NCBI RefSeq assembly: GCF_900166595.1 | Contig: NZ_LT745763.1 | Location: forward strand, 223,430-287,429 | From: Virgibacillus dokdonensis | Lineage (GTDB): Bacteria > Bacillota > Bacilli > Bacillales > Amphibacillaceae | Direction of reading: 5' to 3' | DNA: 64,000 nt | Made by a program: the position numbers and the translations under genes | Shown: positions 1 through 8,582 of the stretch, piece after piece | Layout of the letters: every line of letters begins with the position of its first letter | Position numbering within the stretch: the stretch's first letter is position 1 | The notes under the pieces: generated by a model | Databases searched by the model: none | Seen by the model: the letters and a program-made list of their open reading frames with translations, nothing else | What the model was told of the DNA's origin: nothing

Positions 1-16
1 GATATTCTAGCTTCGC

Positions 17-637
17 TTAATTAATACCTAATGTTTGATATGGTATACGAAATTTAAACGATAAATTATTTGCCTGTAAGTCAATATGTTCGACGGCGAC
101 CTGAAAATTACTTTTTAACTCGATATCCGTCACAGCTACATATATTTCTTCTTCTTTTGGATTAACAGTAACCCATTCTGGCATCGGGAGGTATTTATCC
201 ATGTATTCCATAATTTTTTTGTTCGGTAGTTTTAATAAGCCGATAGAAATGGACTTCTGTTTCAAAATAATATCTCCATTTTCTTGTACAAAAGGTTCTA
301 AATGAACAGATAATGGAACGGTTGAGGAAAAAACAGGTAACTCACCAATTAAGTGTACATCGTCTCCTAGTTCAATACGATATTCATGATCTGTCCCTGC
401 AAGTAATTGGTCAATATACGTATTGGCCAAATCGTTTAAATTTTTTTTAGTCGTACGAACAATAAATTCTGAATTTGCATCTGTTTCTTCAGTAGCTTTT
501 TCTGGGTATTCAGCTTGTGGAACTGGCCAAAAAATAAGTGTGAGCAATACAAAAAGCAGGATCATGTTAAAGGAAAGTAACCCGATAAATAGCCTTTTCC
601 ACTTTTTACTTTTGGTATGTTCCGTTCTATTCCCCAT
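17..637 (-). CDS. ypmS: YpmS-like membrane-anchored protein (DUF2140)
   Basis: The product has about 206 residues: a basic N-terminus, one membrane segment near residues 15-38, and an extracytoplasmic beta-rich domain. This layout and the position directly after a GDSL hydrolase match Bacillus YpmS of the DUF2140 family, whose biochemical role is unknown to me. I placed the start at 637 because the AGAGG ribosome site lies 9 bases upstream. The in-frame ATG at 646, which overlaps the stop of the upstream gene, would sit directly against that site. It is translationally coupled to the preceding hydrolase gene. Family call is fairly sure; function is not. Confidence 0.8.
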   Translation of the reverse strand: MGNRTEHTKSKKWKRLFIGLLSFNMILLFVLLTLIFWPVPQAEYPEKATEETDANSEFIVRTTKKNLNDLANTYIDQLLAGTDHEYRIELGDDVHLIGELPVFSSTVPLSVHLEPFVQENGDIILKQKSISIGLLKLPNKKIMEYMDKYLPMPEWVTVNPKEEEIYVAVTDIELKSNFQVAVEHIDLQANNLSFKFRIPYQTLGIN

Positions 638-642
638 GCTGT

Positions 643-1512
643 TCATCCTCTTTCTTGTTCATTCTTTAGCACCTCAAATATACGTTCAGCAATCCGCTCA
701 TAGCCTAACTGATTTGGATGAAAATTATCTTCTGCAAACAAATTTTCATCTGTGTTTGAAAATAAATCACTAATTGGTATAAAGGAGCTGTTTTCATACG
801 TAGTTATTATCTCTTTACCAGTTTTATTCCAATTGTCTGCAATTAGCTTCAGTTCTTTAATGTCCTTAAAATACTGCCCAAAAGGGTTGTAAAAACCGAG
901 TAAGTAAATTTTCGTATCTGCATTTACCGTTCGGATGTTGGTTAAGATTTTATGAAGTCGTTTTTCATAGTCTACCCGAGCTTTTTCAAATGCCTCCATT
1001 TGGAGATTTGTAATATTTTCTTTTAATACACGCATCACATCATTAGCGCCAATTGTTATAAATACAATGTCCGCTTGCTTTATGGAAGCAATAATATCGT
1101 CTTGCTGCAGTCTTTTAAGTAGTTGGTCTGAGCGATTGCCTCGTACACCAAAATTATCAAAAGAAGCTTCTGTGTTTGCTTGAGTCATTATTTGTTCAAG
1201 GGCTCCGACATAGCCTCCTTGTTTTGTTTCATCGCCAACACCTTGTGTCAACGAATCACCAATTGCCGTGATATGTCTTGATTGATAAAAATGCTTCGTA
1301 ACCTGTTGCTCTTTATGAGTAAAAAGCTTTGGCGATGGTTTTTGCTCATGCTTTTTGATGTTGGCCGTTTTTTCTTTTGTTGCTGCATCCTGTTGCTTTA
1401 TATCCTTTTCAGCAAGATTTGCTTGATCTGCTTCATGTATGAAAATATAGAGCGTGGCTCCTACGATGAGTAACAGGAGAGTTACTCCGGTTATTAATTT
1501 CTTTTTTTGCAT
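643..1512 (-). CDS. ypmR: SGNH/GDSL-family hydrolase (YpmR-like)
   Basis: A secreted or membrane-anchored esterase/lipase-type enzyme. The first 25 residues form a signal-anchor, then a polar linker leads to the catalytic domain. Block I is AIGDSLTQG with the nucleophilic Ser, a GxND block is visible as TIGANDV, and the C-terminal FHPNQLGYERIAERI supplies the DxxH-type His. Length (289 aa) fits YpmR. I prefer ATG at 1512 because TTAGGTG lies about 9 bases upstream; the GTG at 1524 has no spacing for a ribosome site. The gene overlaps ypmS by a few bases, so the two form an operon. Natural substrate is unknown. Confidence 0.82.
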   Translation of the reverse strand: MQKKKLITGVTLLLLIVGATLYIFIHEADQANLAEKDIKQQDAATKEKTANIKKHEQKPSPKLFTHKEQQVTKHFYQSRHITAIGDSLTQGVGDETKQGGYVGALEQIMTQANTEASFDNFGVRGNRSDQLLKRLQQDDIIASIKQADIVFITIGANDVMRVLKENITNLQMEAFEKARVDYEKRLHKILTNIRTVNADTKIYLLGFYNPFGQYFKDIKELKLIADNWNKTGKEIITTYENSSFIPISDLFSNTDENLFAEDNFHPNQLGYERIAERIFEVLKNEQERG

Positions 1513-1524
1513 CGTTATCAACAC

Positions 1525-1956
1525 CTAAGTGGATTAGTTTTAAACATCGGGCTTGTTAAAAGTTTTATGGTAACTATACTAACTTAATGAGGACTTTGTT
1601 TGTATGATTAGAGTATTGGCTGCTTGTAGTATACAGCATATGTATACTACAAGCATTTGCTTACACTATAGGGCAGTATAATATTTTGAAGTTTATCCCG
1701 ACTATAAGATACTATAAAACTCGCGTTGTTCTGAGCTAACAGCATCCCAACTTTTAAAATAAGTAGGGGATGAAAGAAAATTCCACTGATTAGAAATTCA
1801 CTTTATATCATAAGTTGAATTTTTCCAATTAGACGTATCAAATCTTCTATTTCTACTGACTACTTTCATAGCTTGCCGATTTTGGCTACCTTCATTCATT
1901 TTATCATTAGAAAAACTTGGCTTGTCGTAGGAAGAAAGCCTTTATTTTTCTTAAGA
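1525..1956. other. Intergenic region upstream of ypmR, no gene
   Basis: About 430 bases with no plausible reading frame. It contains a degenerate copy of repeat A around 1690-1745 (an ACTATAAGATACTATAAAA core) and AT-rich sequence that should include the ypmR promoter. Nothing else is recognisable. Confidence 0.5.
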
Positions 1957-2223
1957 GATAAGAAAGTATAAAATTAGGGGCTAATGAGGGGCTTATGTAT
2001 AACCAAATAACCTAATAAGCCAGCACCCAGCAACTAGGCGACTTCACCAAATCGCCTTACGATAAGTCATCATCTGTTCGTGCTAAATAGGAAGGTCGAC
2101 TAAAACGGGCTTGCCTTAGTGCGTCGGCATACCCCTGTTTTAGTGGCATGACTCCTAAAACTTTCGTTGATTTGTTCCACTCGCTACGTTGCTAAACGAG
2201 CGCCCTGCCTTTGTTCTACTATA
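1957..2223 (+). repeat. Repeat B, copy 1 (structured ~265-bp element)
   Basis: This block begins with GATAAGAAAGTATAAAATT and ends with TTGTTCTACTATA. In between it carries the motifs GCAACTAGGCGACTTCAC, CGATAAGTCATCATC, TAAATAGGAAGG and CACTCGCTACGTTGCTAAAC. The same ordered motifs recur at 18969-19233 and 39427-39696, with a shorter version near 12270-12405. It has no open frame and contains several short stems. This copy has diverged more than the other two long copies. Confidence 0.8.
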
Positions 2224-2244
2224 AACCAAAAAAATCTAATAGTA

Positions 2245-2275
2245 AAAAAGATCGCCTTCAATTACAAGGCGATCA
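2245..2275 (-). terminator. Terminator of the metY-type gene
   Basis: GATCGCCTT and AAGGCGATC form a 9-bp stem with a short loop. On the minus strand the stem is followed by TTTTTTAC, a good intrinsic terminator about 75 bases after the sulfhydrylase stop codon. Confidence 0.75.
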
Positions 2276-2348
2276 GAAAGGGAAGGTTAGTTATAATTTT
2301 TCCAATTATACAAACAAATAAACCTGTTATAAAAAAGGTAATGGTATG

Positions 2349-4100
2349 CTATGCAAATACAGGTGCCTCCGTAGCATTGTTTCGAAGCAATAACGCTTCT
2401 TCATAAGGGTTTTTTTGTGTAATAACAGTAATGCCAGTTGCTTTAGCATGTTCTATCGTAGCAGCTGTTTCATTTGTTTTTTCCACCCATAAAAGCTTAC
2501 AGTCTTTATTTACGAGCTGCTCTAACAGTGGAGCTGGTAATGTAGGCTGCAGTGACCAAGTAGCGTCCACTACTGGGATGTCCGTTAATTCTTTATACTG
2601 TGGTAAAGGGATAGTTAGGTTAGTACTTCCCACAACAGCTATATCGAATCCGAACGCTTGTAATTGGAAGACTTTTTTTCGGTCTGTTTCATTTGCTGTT
2701 TCTAAACCGTATACGGCAAGGCATTTTTTGCGCACATTTCCACCGTCTCTTAAAAAAGAAGAATGAAGCAGCCAATGGATAGCCTGTTGTTCACCAATAG
2801 CGATGGTTGCTTGTTCCCCTGTAGCTTTTGCTATTGCGTTGTCCAAAGTAATGAGTAGATCATGAACAGACTCTAAGCCAACCGATAAACGAATGGTTTC
2901 TTCTGTTGTCCCACTTGCGGCTAATTCCTCCGTTGTTAGCTGTTGATGTGTGGTAGATGCAGGGTGAATAATGAGCGATTTAGCATCACCTACATTTGCT
3001 ACATGCGACCATAATTCAATTTGATCAATTAATTGTCTTCCAGCTTCCCTTCCACCTTGAATACCGAACGTTATAATTGACCCGGCAGTACCCTCACGAA
3101 AGTATTTTTTTGTTAATGGATAGGAAGGATGATTGGACAAGCCAGGATAATTAACCCAATCAATTGCTGGATGATCTGTTAAAAAAGCAGCAATTTTTTG
3201 TGCGTTCTTCGTATGTTGTTGCATGCGTAAATGTAACGTTTCTAACCCTTGAAGCAACAAAAATGCGCTATGTGGGCTTAAACAAGCTCCAATATCACGA
3301 ATTAATTGTACACGTAGTTTTGTAGCGAAAGCGGCAGGTCCAACATCAGCAAATCGCAAGCCGTTGTAACTTGCATCAGGTTCGGTAAAACCTGGGAATC
3401 TATCGTGATTCCAATCAAACCTTCCTCCGTCTACAACCACCCCGCCAATCGTTGTTCCGTGACCACCGATCCATTTTGTTGCAGAATGGACAATAATATC
3501 TGCTCCCCATGCGAATGGTTTAACGAGGTAAGGGGCAAAGGTATTATCGATAATTATAGGGATATGGTGTGCATGTGCTATTGCTGCGATCGTTTCAATA
3601 TCAAAAACATGCAGGCTGGGATTGGTGATCGTTTCCCCAAAAATAGCTTTTGTTTTCTCAGTAATTGCAGCCTCTACTTCATTTGGATTGGAACCATCTA
3701 TGAATTTTACATGAATTCCGTAACGAGGAAGTATATTAGCAAATAAATTGTATGTGCCACCGTAAAGATTGCTATCGGTAATAATTTCGTCCCCAGCACT
3801 TGCTACATTTAAAATAGCGAAAGTGATTGCGGCCATTCCAGAAGATGTAGCTACTGCAGCGACACCATCTTCTAGTTGGGCAACACGTTGTTCAAACGTA
3901 TCTACAGTTGGATTACCAATTCGGGAGTATATATTTCCAGGTTCTTTTAAACCGAATAAGTTTTGTGCGTGTTCTGTATCGTTAAATACATAAGAGGTCG
4001 TTTGGTAAATAGGGACTGCTCTAGCTCCTGTTTCTGAATCGGGGGTTTGCCCACCGTGAAGTAATGCAGTTTCTGGATTTTGCGTAAAAAAATGACTCAT
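2349..4100 (-). CDS. metY: O-acetylhomoserine sulfhydrylase with C-terminal CoA-binding-like domain
   Basis: Residues 1 to about 430 are a complete Cys/Met-metabolism PLP enzyme. They include SSGMAA, the DNTFAPY block and the PLP lysine in HSATKWIGG (Lys209), and are closest to O-acetylhomoserine aminocarboxypropyltransferase, which makes homocysteine from O-acetylhomoserine and sulfide. About 150 further residues follow, starting near GEQQAIHWLL. They look like a Rossmann CoA-binding-type domain (KCLAVYG, AFGFDIAVVG, YKELTDIPVVDA, ATGITVI). Family members normally end near 430 aa, so the 583-aa length indicates a fusion. The start at 4100 has AAAGGAGG about 8 bases upstream. A SAM-I riboswitch precedes it, which supports methionine biosynthesis. 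The tail's role is unknown. Confidence 0.9.
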   Translation of the reverse strand: MSHFFTQNPETALLHGGQTPDSETGARAVPIYQTTSYVFNDTEHAQNLFGLKEPGNIYSRIGNPTVDTFEQRVAQLEDGVAAVATSSGMAAITFAILNVASAGDEIITDSNLYGGTYNLFANILPRYGIHVKFIDGSNPNEVEAAITEKTKAIFGETITNPSLHVFDIETIAAIAHAHHIPIIIDNTFAPYLVKPFAWGADIIVHSATKWIGGHGTTIGGVVVDGGRFDWNHDRFPGFTEPDASYNGLRFADVGPAAFATKLRVQLIRDIGACLSPHSAFLLLQGLETLHLRMQQHTKNAQKIAAFLTDHPAIDWVNYPGLSNHPSYPLTKKYFREGTAGSIITFGIQGGREAGRQLIDQIELWSHVANVGDAKSLIIHPASTTHQQLTTEELAASGTTEETIRLSVGLESVHDLLITLDNAIAKATGEQATIAIGEQQAIHWLLHSSFLRDGGNVRKKCLAVYGLETANETDRKKVFQLQAFGFDIAVVGSTNLTIPLPQYKELTDIPVVDATWSLQPTLPAPLLEQLVNKDCKLLWVEKTNETAATIEHAKATGITVITQKNPYEEALLLRNNATEAPVFA

Positions 4101-4194
4101 TATTTTTCCTCCTTTGATTAAATGTAAAAATGGGTTTGCTATTCGACTAATTGAAAAAGAGAGTGCATGGATAAGAACCATGCATCTTGTGTTG

Positions 4195-4290
4195 CACTAT
4201 AGAAAAGTATAAAATTTTTTGGGTTTATAGTATAAGAAAAATGACAGCGTTTTTTCGCCATAAGACTTGGCGATAAGCGAAGTTTTTCTA
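4195..4290 (+). repeat. Repeat A copy inside the metY 5' leader
   Basis: The sequence has the repeat-A landmarks in order: CACTATAGAAAAGTATAAAA, TTTATAGTATAAGAAAAA, TGACAGCG, GCCATAAGACTTGGCGATAAG and AAGTTTTTCTA. It lies between the riboswitch terminator and the metY start codon, so metY mRNA carries its reverse complement. Confidence 0.8.
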
Positions 4291-4335
4291 CTATTGGTTA
4301 GAAGTAAGTAGTTTGCAAGGAAGAAATGAAAACAA

Positions 4336-4369
4336 AAAATAAAAAACCCTCTTCTTAAGAAGAGGGTTT
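4336..4369 (-). terminator. Riboswitch-controlled terminator before metY
   Basis: AAACCCTCTTCTT and AAGAAGAGGGTTT form a perfect 13-bp palindromic stem. On the minus strand a TTTATTTTTTG tract follows. It lies just downstream of the SAM-I aptamer and is the expected expression platform. Confidence 0.88.
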
Positions 4370-4383
4370 AAAATATACATTCC

Positions 4384-4512
4384 GTCCTCCTCTTATCTTC
4401 CAAACCTTATAATAGGTTTGTAGGATTTAGCACCGTAAAAAGCAAAGTTGGTTGCTTTCAGGTTGCCGGGCTTCACAGGGCCTATTCCCTCCACCGCTCA
4501 TAATAAGAGATG
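4384..4512 (-). promoter_or_regulatory. SAM-I (S-box) riboswitch
   Basis: Read on the minus strand, the region starts with CTCTTATTATGAGCGGTGGAG and continues with GGGAATAGGCCCTGTGAAGC, CCGGCAACC, GGTGCTAAATCC and a closing GATAAGAG. These are the conserved S-box elements: the P1 arms, the kink-turn, the CCGGCAACC segment and the GGTGC-AAATCC junction. SAM binding should stabilise the aptamer and allow the following terminator, switching off metY. Confidence 0.95.
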
Positions 4513-4614
4513 TTATTTAAATTACTGAATATTATATAAGGTTCAAATGAATTTGTCAACGGTGATTTTTGTTATTAGAGCTTGCTTGTTCAACTGTTTG
4601 TTTTTAATAAAGCG

Positions 4615-5526
4615 TTAGTTTGCTTTTTTAAATTGCTTTTTTGTAGGCTTTTGGTAACTAGCTAACAGATAGTTAATCAGTGCGAACCATATGAATAAAA
4701 ATGCGATGAAGTGAGCAGAAGTGAATGGCTCTTTATATAAAAAAACTCCTATTAACAACATAAGCGTTGGTGCAAGGTATTGCAAAAAGCCGACCAAGGA
4801 TAAAGAAATGCGTTTCGCTCCACTTGCAAATAGTAATAACGGTATTGCTGTAACTACGCCAGCACCTATTAGTAGCATGTTTGTCGTTGATAGAATGGTG
4901 CTCCATTGAAAAGTGTTTTGCGGAAGAAACAATAAGAATAGAAGAGCGACTGGAGAAATTAACATCGTTTCGATTGTCAGTCCAATCATAGGACCAATAT
5001 CTATCTTTTTCTTTAACAAACCGTACAACCCAAAGCTCGTTGCAAGCAATAAAGATATCCAAGGAAATACGCCATAACTTATTGTCAAATAAAGGACGCC
5101 AATAGCTGCCATGATAAAGGAAATGGTCTGTCTAAAGGTAAAAGATTCCTTCAGTACAAGGATACCAAGCAAAATACTGATTAAAGGGTTAATATAATAT
5201 CCTAAACTTGCTTGAATAACATGATCATTGTGCACCGCCCAAATAAATGTCAGCCAATTGAGACTAATAACAGTAGTTGCCATAAAAACGCCTATGAATT
5301 TTCGTCTGTTTTGCATTAATGCCTTCCATTCGCGAAGCAATTCATGCCATTTCCCAACAATAAGTACAATGATAATCATAAAAATAGCCGACCATATAAT
5401 TCGATGTGCCAGCGTTTCGCCAGGTGAAACGCTCTCTAGAAATTTCCAATAAATGGGAAGAACTCCCCATAAAGCATAAGCTCCTAAGGTATGTATGATA
5501 CCCGTTTTATCTTGTGTAACGGTCAT
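4615..5526 (-). CDS. rarD: RarD-type EamA transporter
   Basis: A 303-residue, ten-helix protein of the drug/metabolite transporter superfamily. The N-terminal block GAYALWGVLPIYWKFL and the later SVSPGETLAHRIIWS are typical of RarD ('chloramphenicol-sensitive protein'). The start at 5526 has GAAGGGAG 3 bases upstream; an upstream extension in the same frame has no ribosome site. It is a single gene, facing away from the cardiolipin synthase gene. The transported substrate is not established. Confidence 0.88.
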   Translation of the reverse strand: MTVTQDKTGIIHTLGAYALWGVLPIYWKFLESVSPGETLAHRIIWSAIFMIIIVLIVGKWHELLREWKALMQNRRKFIGVFMATTVISLNWLTFIWAVHNDHVIQASLGYYINPLISILLGILVLKESFTFRQTISFIMAAIGVLYLTISYGVFPWISLLLATSFGLYGLLKKKIDIGPMIGLTIETMLISPVALLFLLFLPQNTFQWSTILSTTNMLLIGAGVVTAIPLLLFASGAKRISLSLVGFLQYLAPTLMLLIGVFLYKEPFTSAHFIAFLFIWFALINYLLASYQKPTKKQFKKAN

Positions 5527-5720
5527 GTTCTCCCTTCTTTCATGTAAAATAATATGGTGAGTAAGAGATAAAAAAAGAAAATTCACGTTTATATATTGAT
5601 GAAAGCACTGTGCAGTTAAGCTTTTTAATACAAAGAAAGCATGTAACCTCTCCAGATGGATGTCAATATAATATAGTCATTCTAAATCTCTTTTGCAAGA
5701 AAAGCAAGAATAGTAAGTAA

Positions 5721-5757
5721 AAGGCCTTTTCCAGATTCCGAGGAAAGGTTTTTTTGT
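5721..5757 (+). terminator. Orphan terminator-like hairpin
   Basis: CCTTTTCC and GGAAAGG flank a short loop and are followed by TTTTTTTG. No plus-strand gene precedes it. It abuts a repeat A copy and may be part of that insertion. Confidence 0.45.
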
Positions 5758-5846
5758 ACTATAGGAAAGTATAAAGGTTTAAAGTATAAGAAAAACGACA
5801 GCGTTTTTTCGCCATAATATTTGGCGACAAGCCAAGCTTTTCTAAA
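5757..5846 (+). repeat. Repeat A copy
   Basis: The copy shows ACTATAGGAAAGTATAAA, AAAGTATAAGAAAAACGACA, CGCCATAA and TTGGCGACAAGCCAAGC followed by TTTTCTAAA. The final stem TTGGC/GCCAA with a T-rich tail resembles an intrinsic terminator. A further diverged copy with AAAGGCTTTGG and AAAGACTTTG occurs at about 5880-5935. The rest of 5527-6050 shows no gene. Confidence 0.75.
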
Positions 5847-6050
5847 TACATAGAAAAACATTAAAATGAAGGTTAATTTTATAAATAAAACAAAGGCTTT
5901 GGCCGTAAAGACTTTGTAAATCTATGTTTTGTTTATACATGAAAAGGGGATTTTAAAATACAATAGATAAAAAATGAATAACATGGTATGCTATAGTATT
6001 ATGGAAGAGTGTAAAAAAAATGGAGTAAGGTTGGGGAAGGGGGGAAAGTG

Positions 6051-7499
6051 ATGCAAATAGATCTATCTTCTTATTTGCTAAGCTTTGTTTTAATTTTAAA
6101 TATTGCCTTAGGAATTTCTATTATCTTTCTTGAACGAAAAGATCCAACCTCAACTTGGGCTTGGCTAATGGTGCTATTGTTTATCCCAATTGCAGGGTTT
6201 ATCCTGTATTTGATTTTTGGGAAACCAATTAGCAGAAGGCGTATTTTCACTTGGGATACCAAAAGTAGATTAGGGGTAAAAGCAGCCGTACAATCGCAGT
6301 TGCGTGCGCTTGAAGAAGGAACTTTTGAATTTAAAAACAAAGACATCGCTAAATATGAAGACCTCTATTATTTACATTTACGCAACGACGATGCAATTTT
6401 CACTCATAATAATGAAGTAAAGATTTTTACAGATGGTAAGGAGAAATTTGAAGCCTTAATCAAAGATTTAGAACGGGCTACAGATCATATTCATTTGTTG
6501 TATTATATTGTTCGTAGTGACCAGCTCGGCCAAAGAATTGCAGATGTGTTAATAAAAAAAGCAGAAGAAGGTCTAGAAGTACGTATGTTGTTTGATGATA
6601 TGGGGTCACGATCTTTAAGTCGAAAGTATATAAAGAAACTTCTTAATGCCGGTGTAGAAGTAGAAGCTTTTTTTCCTCCTAAGATACCTAAGATTAATTT
6701 TAAAATAAATTACCGAAACCATCGTAAATTAGCCATTATTGACGGAAAGGTAGGGTATATTGGTGGCTTTAATATTGGTGATGAATATTTAGGGATGAAT
6801 AAAAAATTTGGGTATTGGCGTGACACGCATTTGTGTATTTACGGAGATGCTGTACGCCAAATGCAAACACGTTTTATATTAGATTGGAACCAAGCTTCTC
6901 GTAACGACATCTTATATGAAGACCGTTATTATAGTGCTAACCCAGTAGGTCATGTTGGTGTACAAATTGTCTCCAGTGGACCTGATTCGGATTGGGAGCA
7001 AATAAAAAATGGCTACATTAAAATGATCATGACTGCAAAAGACTATGTTTATATTCAAACTCCTTATTTTATTCCTGATGAAAGCTTACGTGATGCACTG
7101 CGAATTGCTTCACTGTCTGGGGTCAATGTTCGAATCATGATTCCTAATAAACCAGATCATCCTTTCGTATATTGGGCAACATTATCACATATAGGGGATC
7201 TATTAGAAGCAGGAGCAGAAGTATTTATTTATCAAAATGGCTTTCTGCACGCCAAAACCATCGTAGTAGATGGTAAAATCGCTTCTGTTGGAACAGCAAA
7301 TATTGATGTTCGTAGCTTCCGCTTAAACTTTGAAGTGAATGCTTTTTTATATGATAATGATTTGACGCAACAATTAGTATCGAAATTTGAAGAAGACATG
7401 TTACTATCGACACAAATGACAGAAGGTTTATATCGCCAGCGGTCGTTAGGAATTCGATTTAAAGAGTCTGTTTCACGACTTCTTTCGCCAGTATTATAA
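6051..7499 (+). CDS. cls: Cardiolipin synthase
   Basis: A 482-residue membrane enzyme that joins two phosphatidylglycerols to make cardiolipin. The first 60 residues form two helices with the phospholipase-D N-terminal signature ERKDPTSTWAWL. Two HKD active sites are visible: HRKLAIIDGKVGYIGGFNIG and HAKTIVVDGKIASVGTANID. Length matches the bacterial Cls family. A GTG directly before the ATG is possible, but the G-rich ribosome site favours the ATG at 6051. It is monocistronic. Confidence 0.93.
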   Translation: MQIDLSSYLLSFVLILNIALGISIIFLERKDPTSTWAWLMVLLFIPIAGFILYLIFGKPISRRRIFTWDTKSRLGVKAAVQSQLRALEEGTFEFKNKDIAKYEDLYYLHLRNDDAIFTHNNEVKIFTDGKEKFEALIKDLERATDHIHLLYYIVRSDQLGQRIADVLIKKAEEGLEVRMLFDDMGSRSLSRKYIKKLLNAGVEVEAFFPPKIPKINFKINYRNHRKLAIIDGKVGYIGGFNIGDEYLGMNKKFGYWRDTHLCIYGDAVRQMQTRFILDWNQASRNDILYEDRYYSANPVGHVGVQIVSSGPDSDWEQIKNGYIKMIMTAKDYVYIQTPYFIPDESLRDALRIASLSGVNVRIMIPNKPDHPFVYWATLSHIGDLLEAGAEVFIYQNGFLHAKTIVVDGKIASVGTANIDVRSFRLNFEVNAFLYDNDLTQQLVSKFEEDMLLSTQMTEGLYRQRSLGIRFKESVSRLLSPVL

Positions 7500-7583
7500 A
7501 GCAAGCCTTTCATCTGTATAAGCACTAATTGTTAGTAGGCCAATAATATGTGACCTAAAGGTCTCTAACGAAAAAAGGATTTT

Positions 7584-7651
7584 GTGCTGTTATCTCGCAC
7601 GAAGTCTTGTCCAGCTCCATCTTCCAATTCTTGAAGTAAGTCTTACAGCAC
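7584..7651 (-). repeat. Repeat C copy 1 (imperfect hairpin)
   Basis: On the minus strand it starts GTGCTGTAAG and ends AGATAACAGCAC about 68 bases later, so the ends pair as GTGCTGT/ACAGCAC. The same end motifs occur at 43989-44054, and a weaker version at 52555-52615. Confidence 0.6.
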
Positions 7652-7688
7652 CCTAAGTATCGGATAAATGATAAGAAGGAGGGGTAAA

Positions 7689-8213
7689 GTGGAAAAAAGA
7701 ACTTGTACACATTCTTTGGCAGTCAAAACATCGTATGTGTTGCCACCAGATACGAATACGTATGGTACGTTATTTGGCGGTAAGCTCATGGCTTATATGG
7801 ATGATGTTGCTGCTATAGCCGCATCACGACATGCTCGTATGCCCGTTGTTACAGCTTCTACCGATTCGGTTGACTTTTTAGCTCCAGTAAAAGAAGGCCA
7901 TTCTATCTGTGTGGAAGCTTTCGTTACCTGGACGCACAACACGTCGATGGAAGTATTTGTGAAAGCAGTAACGGAAGATTTACGAACTGGACAGCGGCAG
8001 GTTTGTTCAACTGCTTTTTTAACATTTGTAGCGATAGATGAAGAGGGAAAACCTAAACCTGTGCCAAGTGTCGTTCCAGAGTCCGAACATGAACAGAAAC
8101 TGCATGCATCAGCAGCAGATCGCGCCAAACATAGAAAAGAGCGGAGAAAGCAGGCAAAAGAATTTGCTGAAATTTTTGGCACAGATTACCCATGGAATCG
8201 TTCGAGAAATTAA
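7689..8213 (+). CDS. Acyl-CoA thioesterase, hotdog fold (YkhA-like)
   Basis: A 174-residue protein with one hotdog domain followed by a charged, Lys/Arg-rich tail. The sequence NTYGTLFGGKLMAYMDDVAA carries the active-site Asp of the YciA/YkhA acyl-CoA hydrolase group, and VTASTDSVDFLAPV is the following strand block. It should release CoA from fatty acyl-CoA. I chose GTG at 7689 because GGAGGGG precedes it by 4-5 bases; the upstream ATG at 7668 would include the ribosome site in the coding sequence. Confidence 0.86.
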   Translation: MEKRTCTHSLAVKTSYVLPPDTNTYGTLFGGKLMAYMDDVAAIAASRHARMPVVTASTDSVDFLAPVKEGHSICVEAFVTWTHNTSMEVFVKAVTEDLRTGQRQVCSTAFLTFVAIDEEGKPKPVPSVVPESEHEQKLHASAADRAKHRKERRKQAKEFAEIFGTDYPWNRSRN

Positions 8214-8385
8214 TGTAAAATGATACAATAACAAGCAAATGGAAGCTGAAGCTCTTTGGGTGGAAAAGGGTCTTCCACGACATCTTTGGCTTAGTTAGGC
8301 GGAAGAATTAAATGAAAGATTTTTTTATGATGACTGTAATGCGATGTACAACCTTATATGTAAAAGGGAATCTTTTTCAAAGACG

Positions 8386-8415
8386 TCCGCCTGCTGAGTC
8401 AGGCTGTTTTAATTT
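8386..8415 (+). terminator. Putative terminator after the thioesterase gene
   Basis: GCCTG and CAGGC flank a short loop and are followed by TGTTTTAATTT. It lies about 170 bases after the thioesterase stop. The rest of the 8214-8582 spacer holds only a fragment of repeat A at about 8465-8490 (GTTGGCGATAAGCGAAG followed by TTTTTCTAAA). Confidence 0.5.
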
Positions 8416-8582
8416 GCGCAGTAACCAATAATAAGGAGAGATTAGCTATATTGTCAAAAAGAGTTGGCGATAAGCGAAGTTTTTCTAAAGGGGAGATGAA
8501 TAGGGGAATATTTCAATTTATTTAAAAAGTTTGTTGTTTTATGATGTGTGGAATGACATCATAAACAAGAGGAGGAATAATC

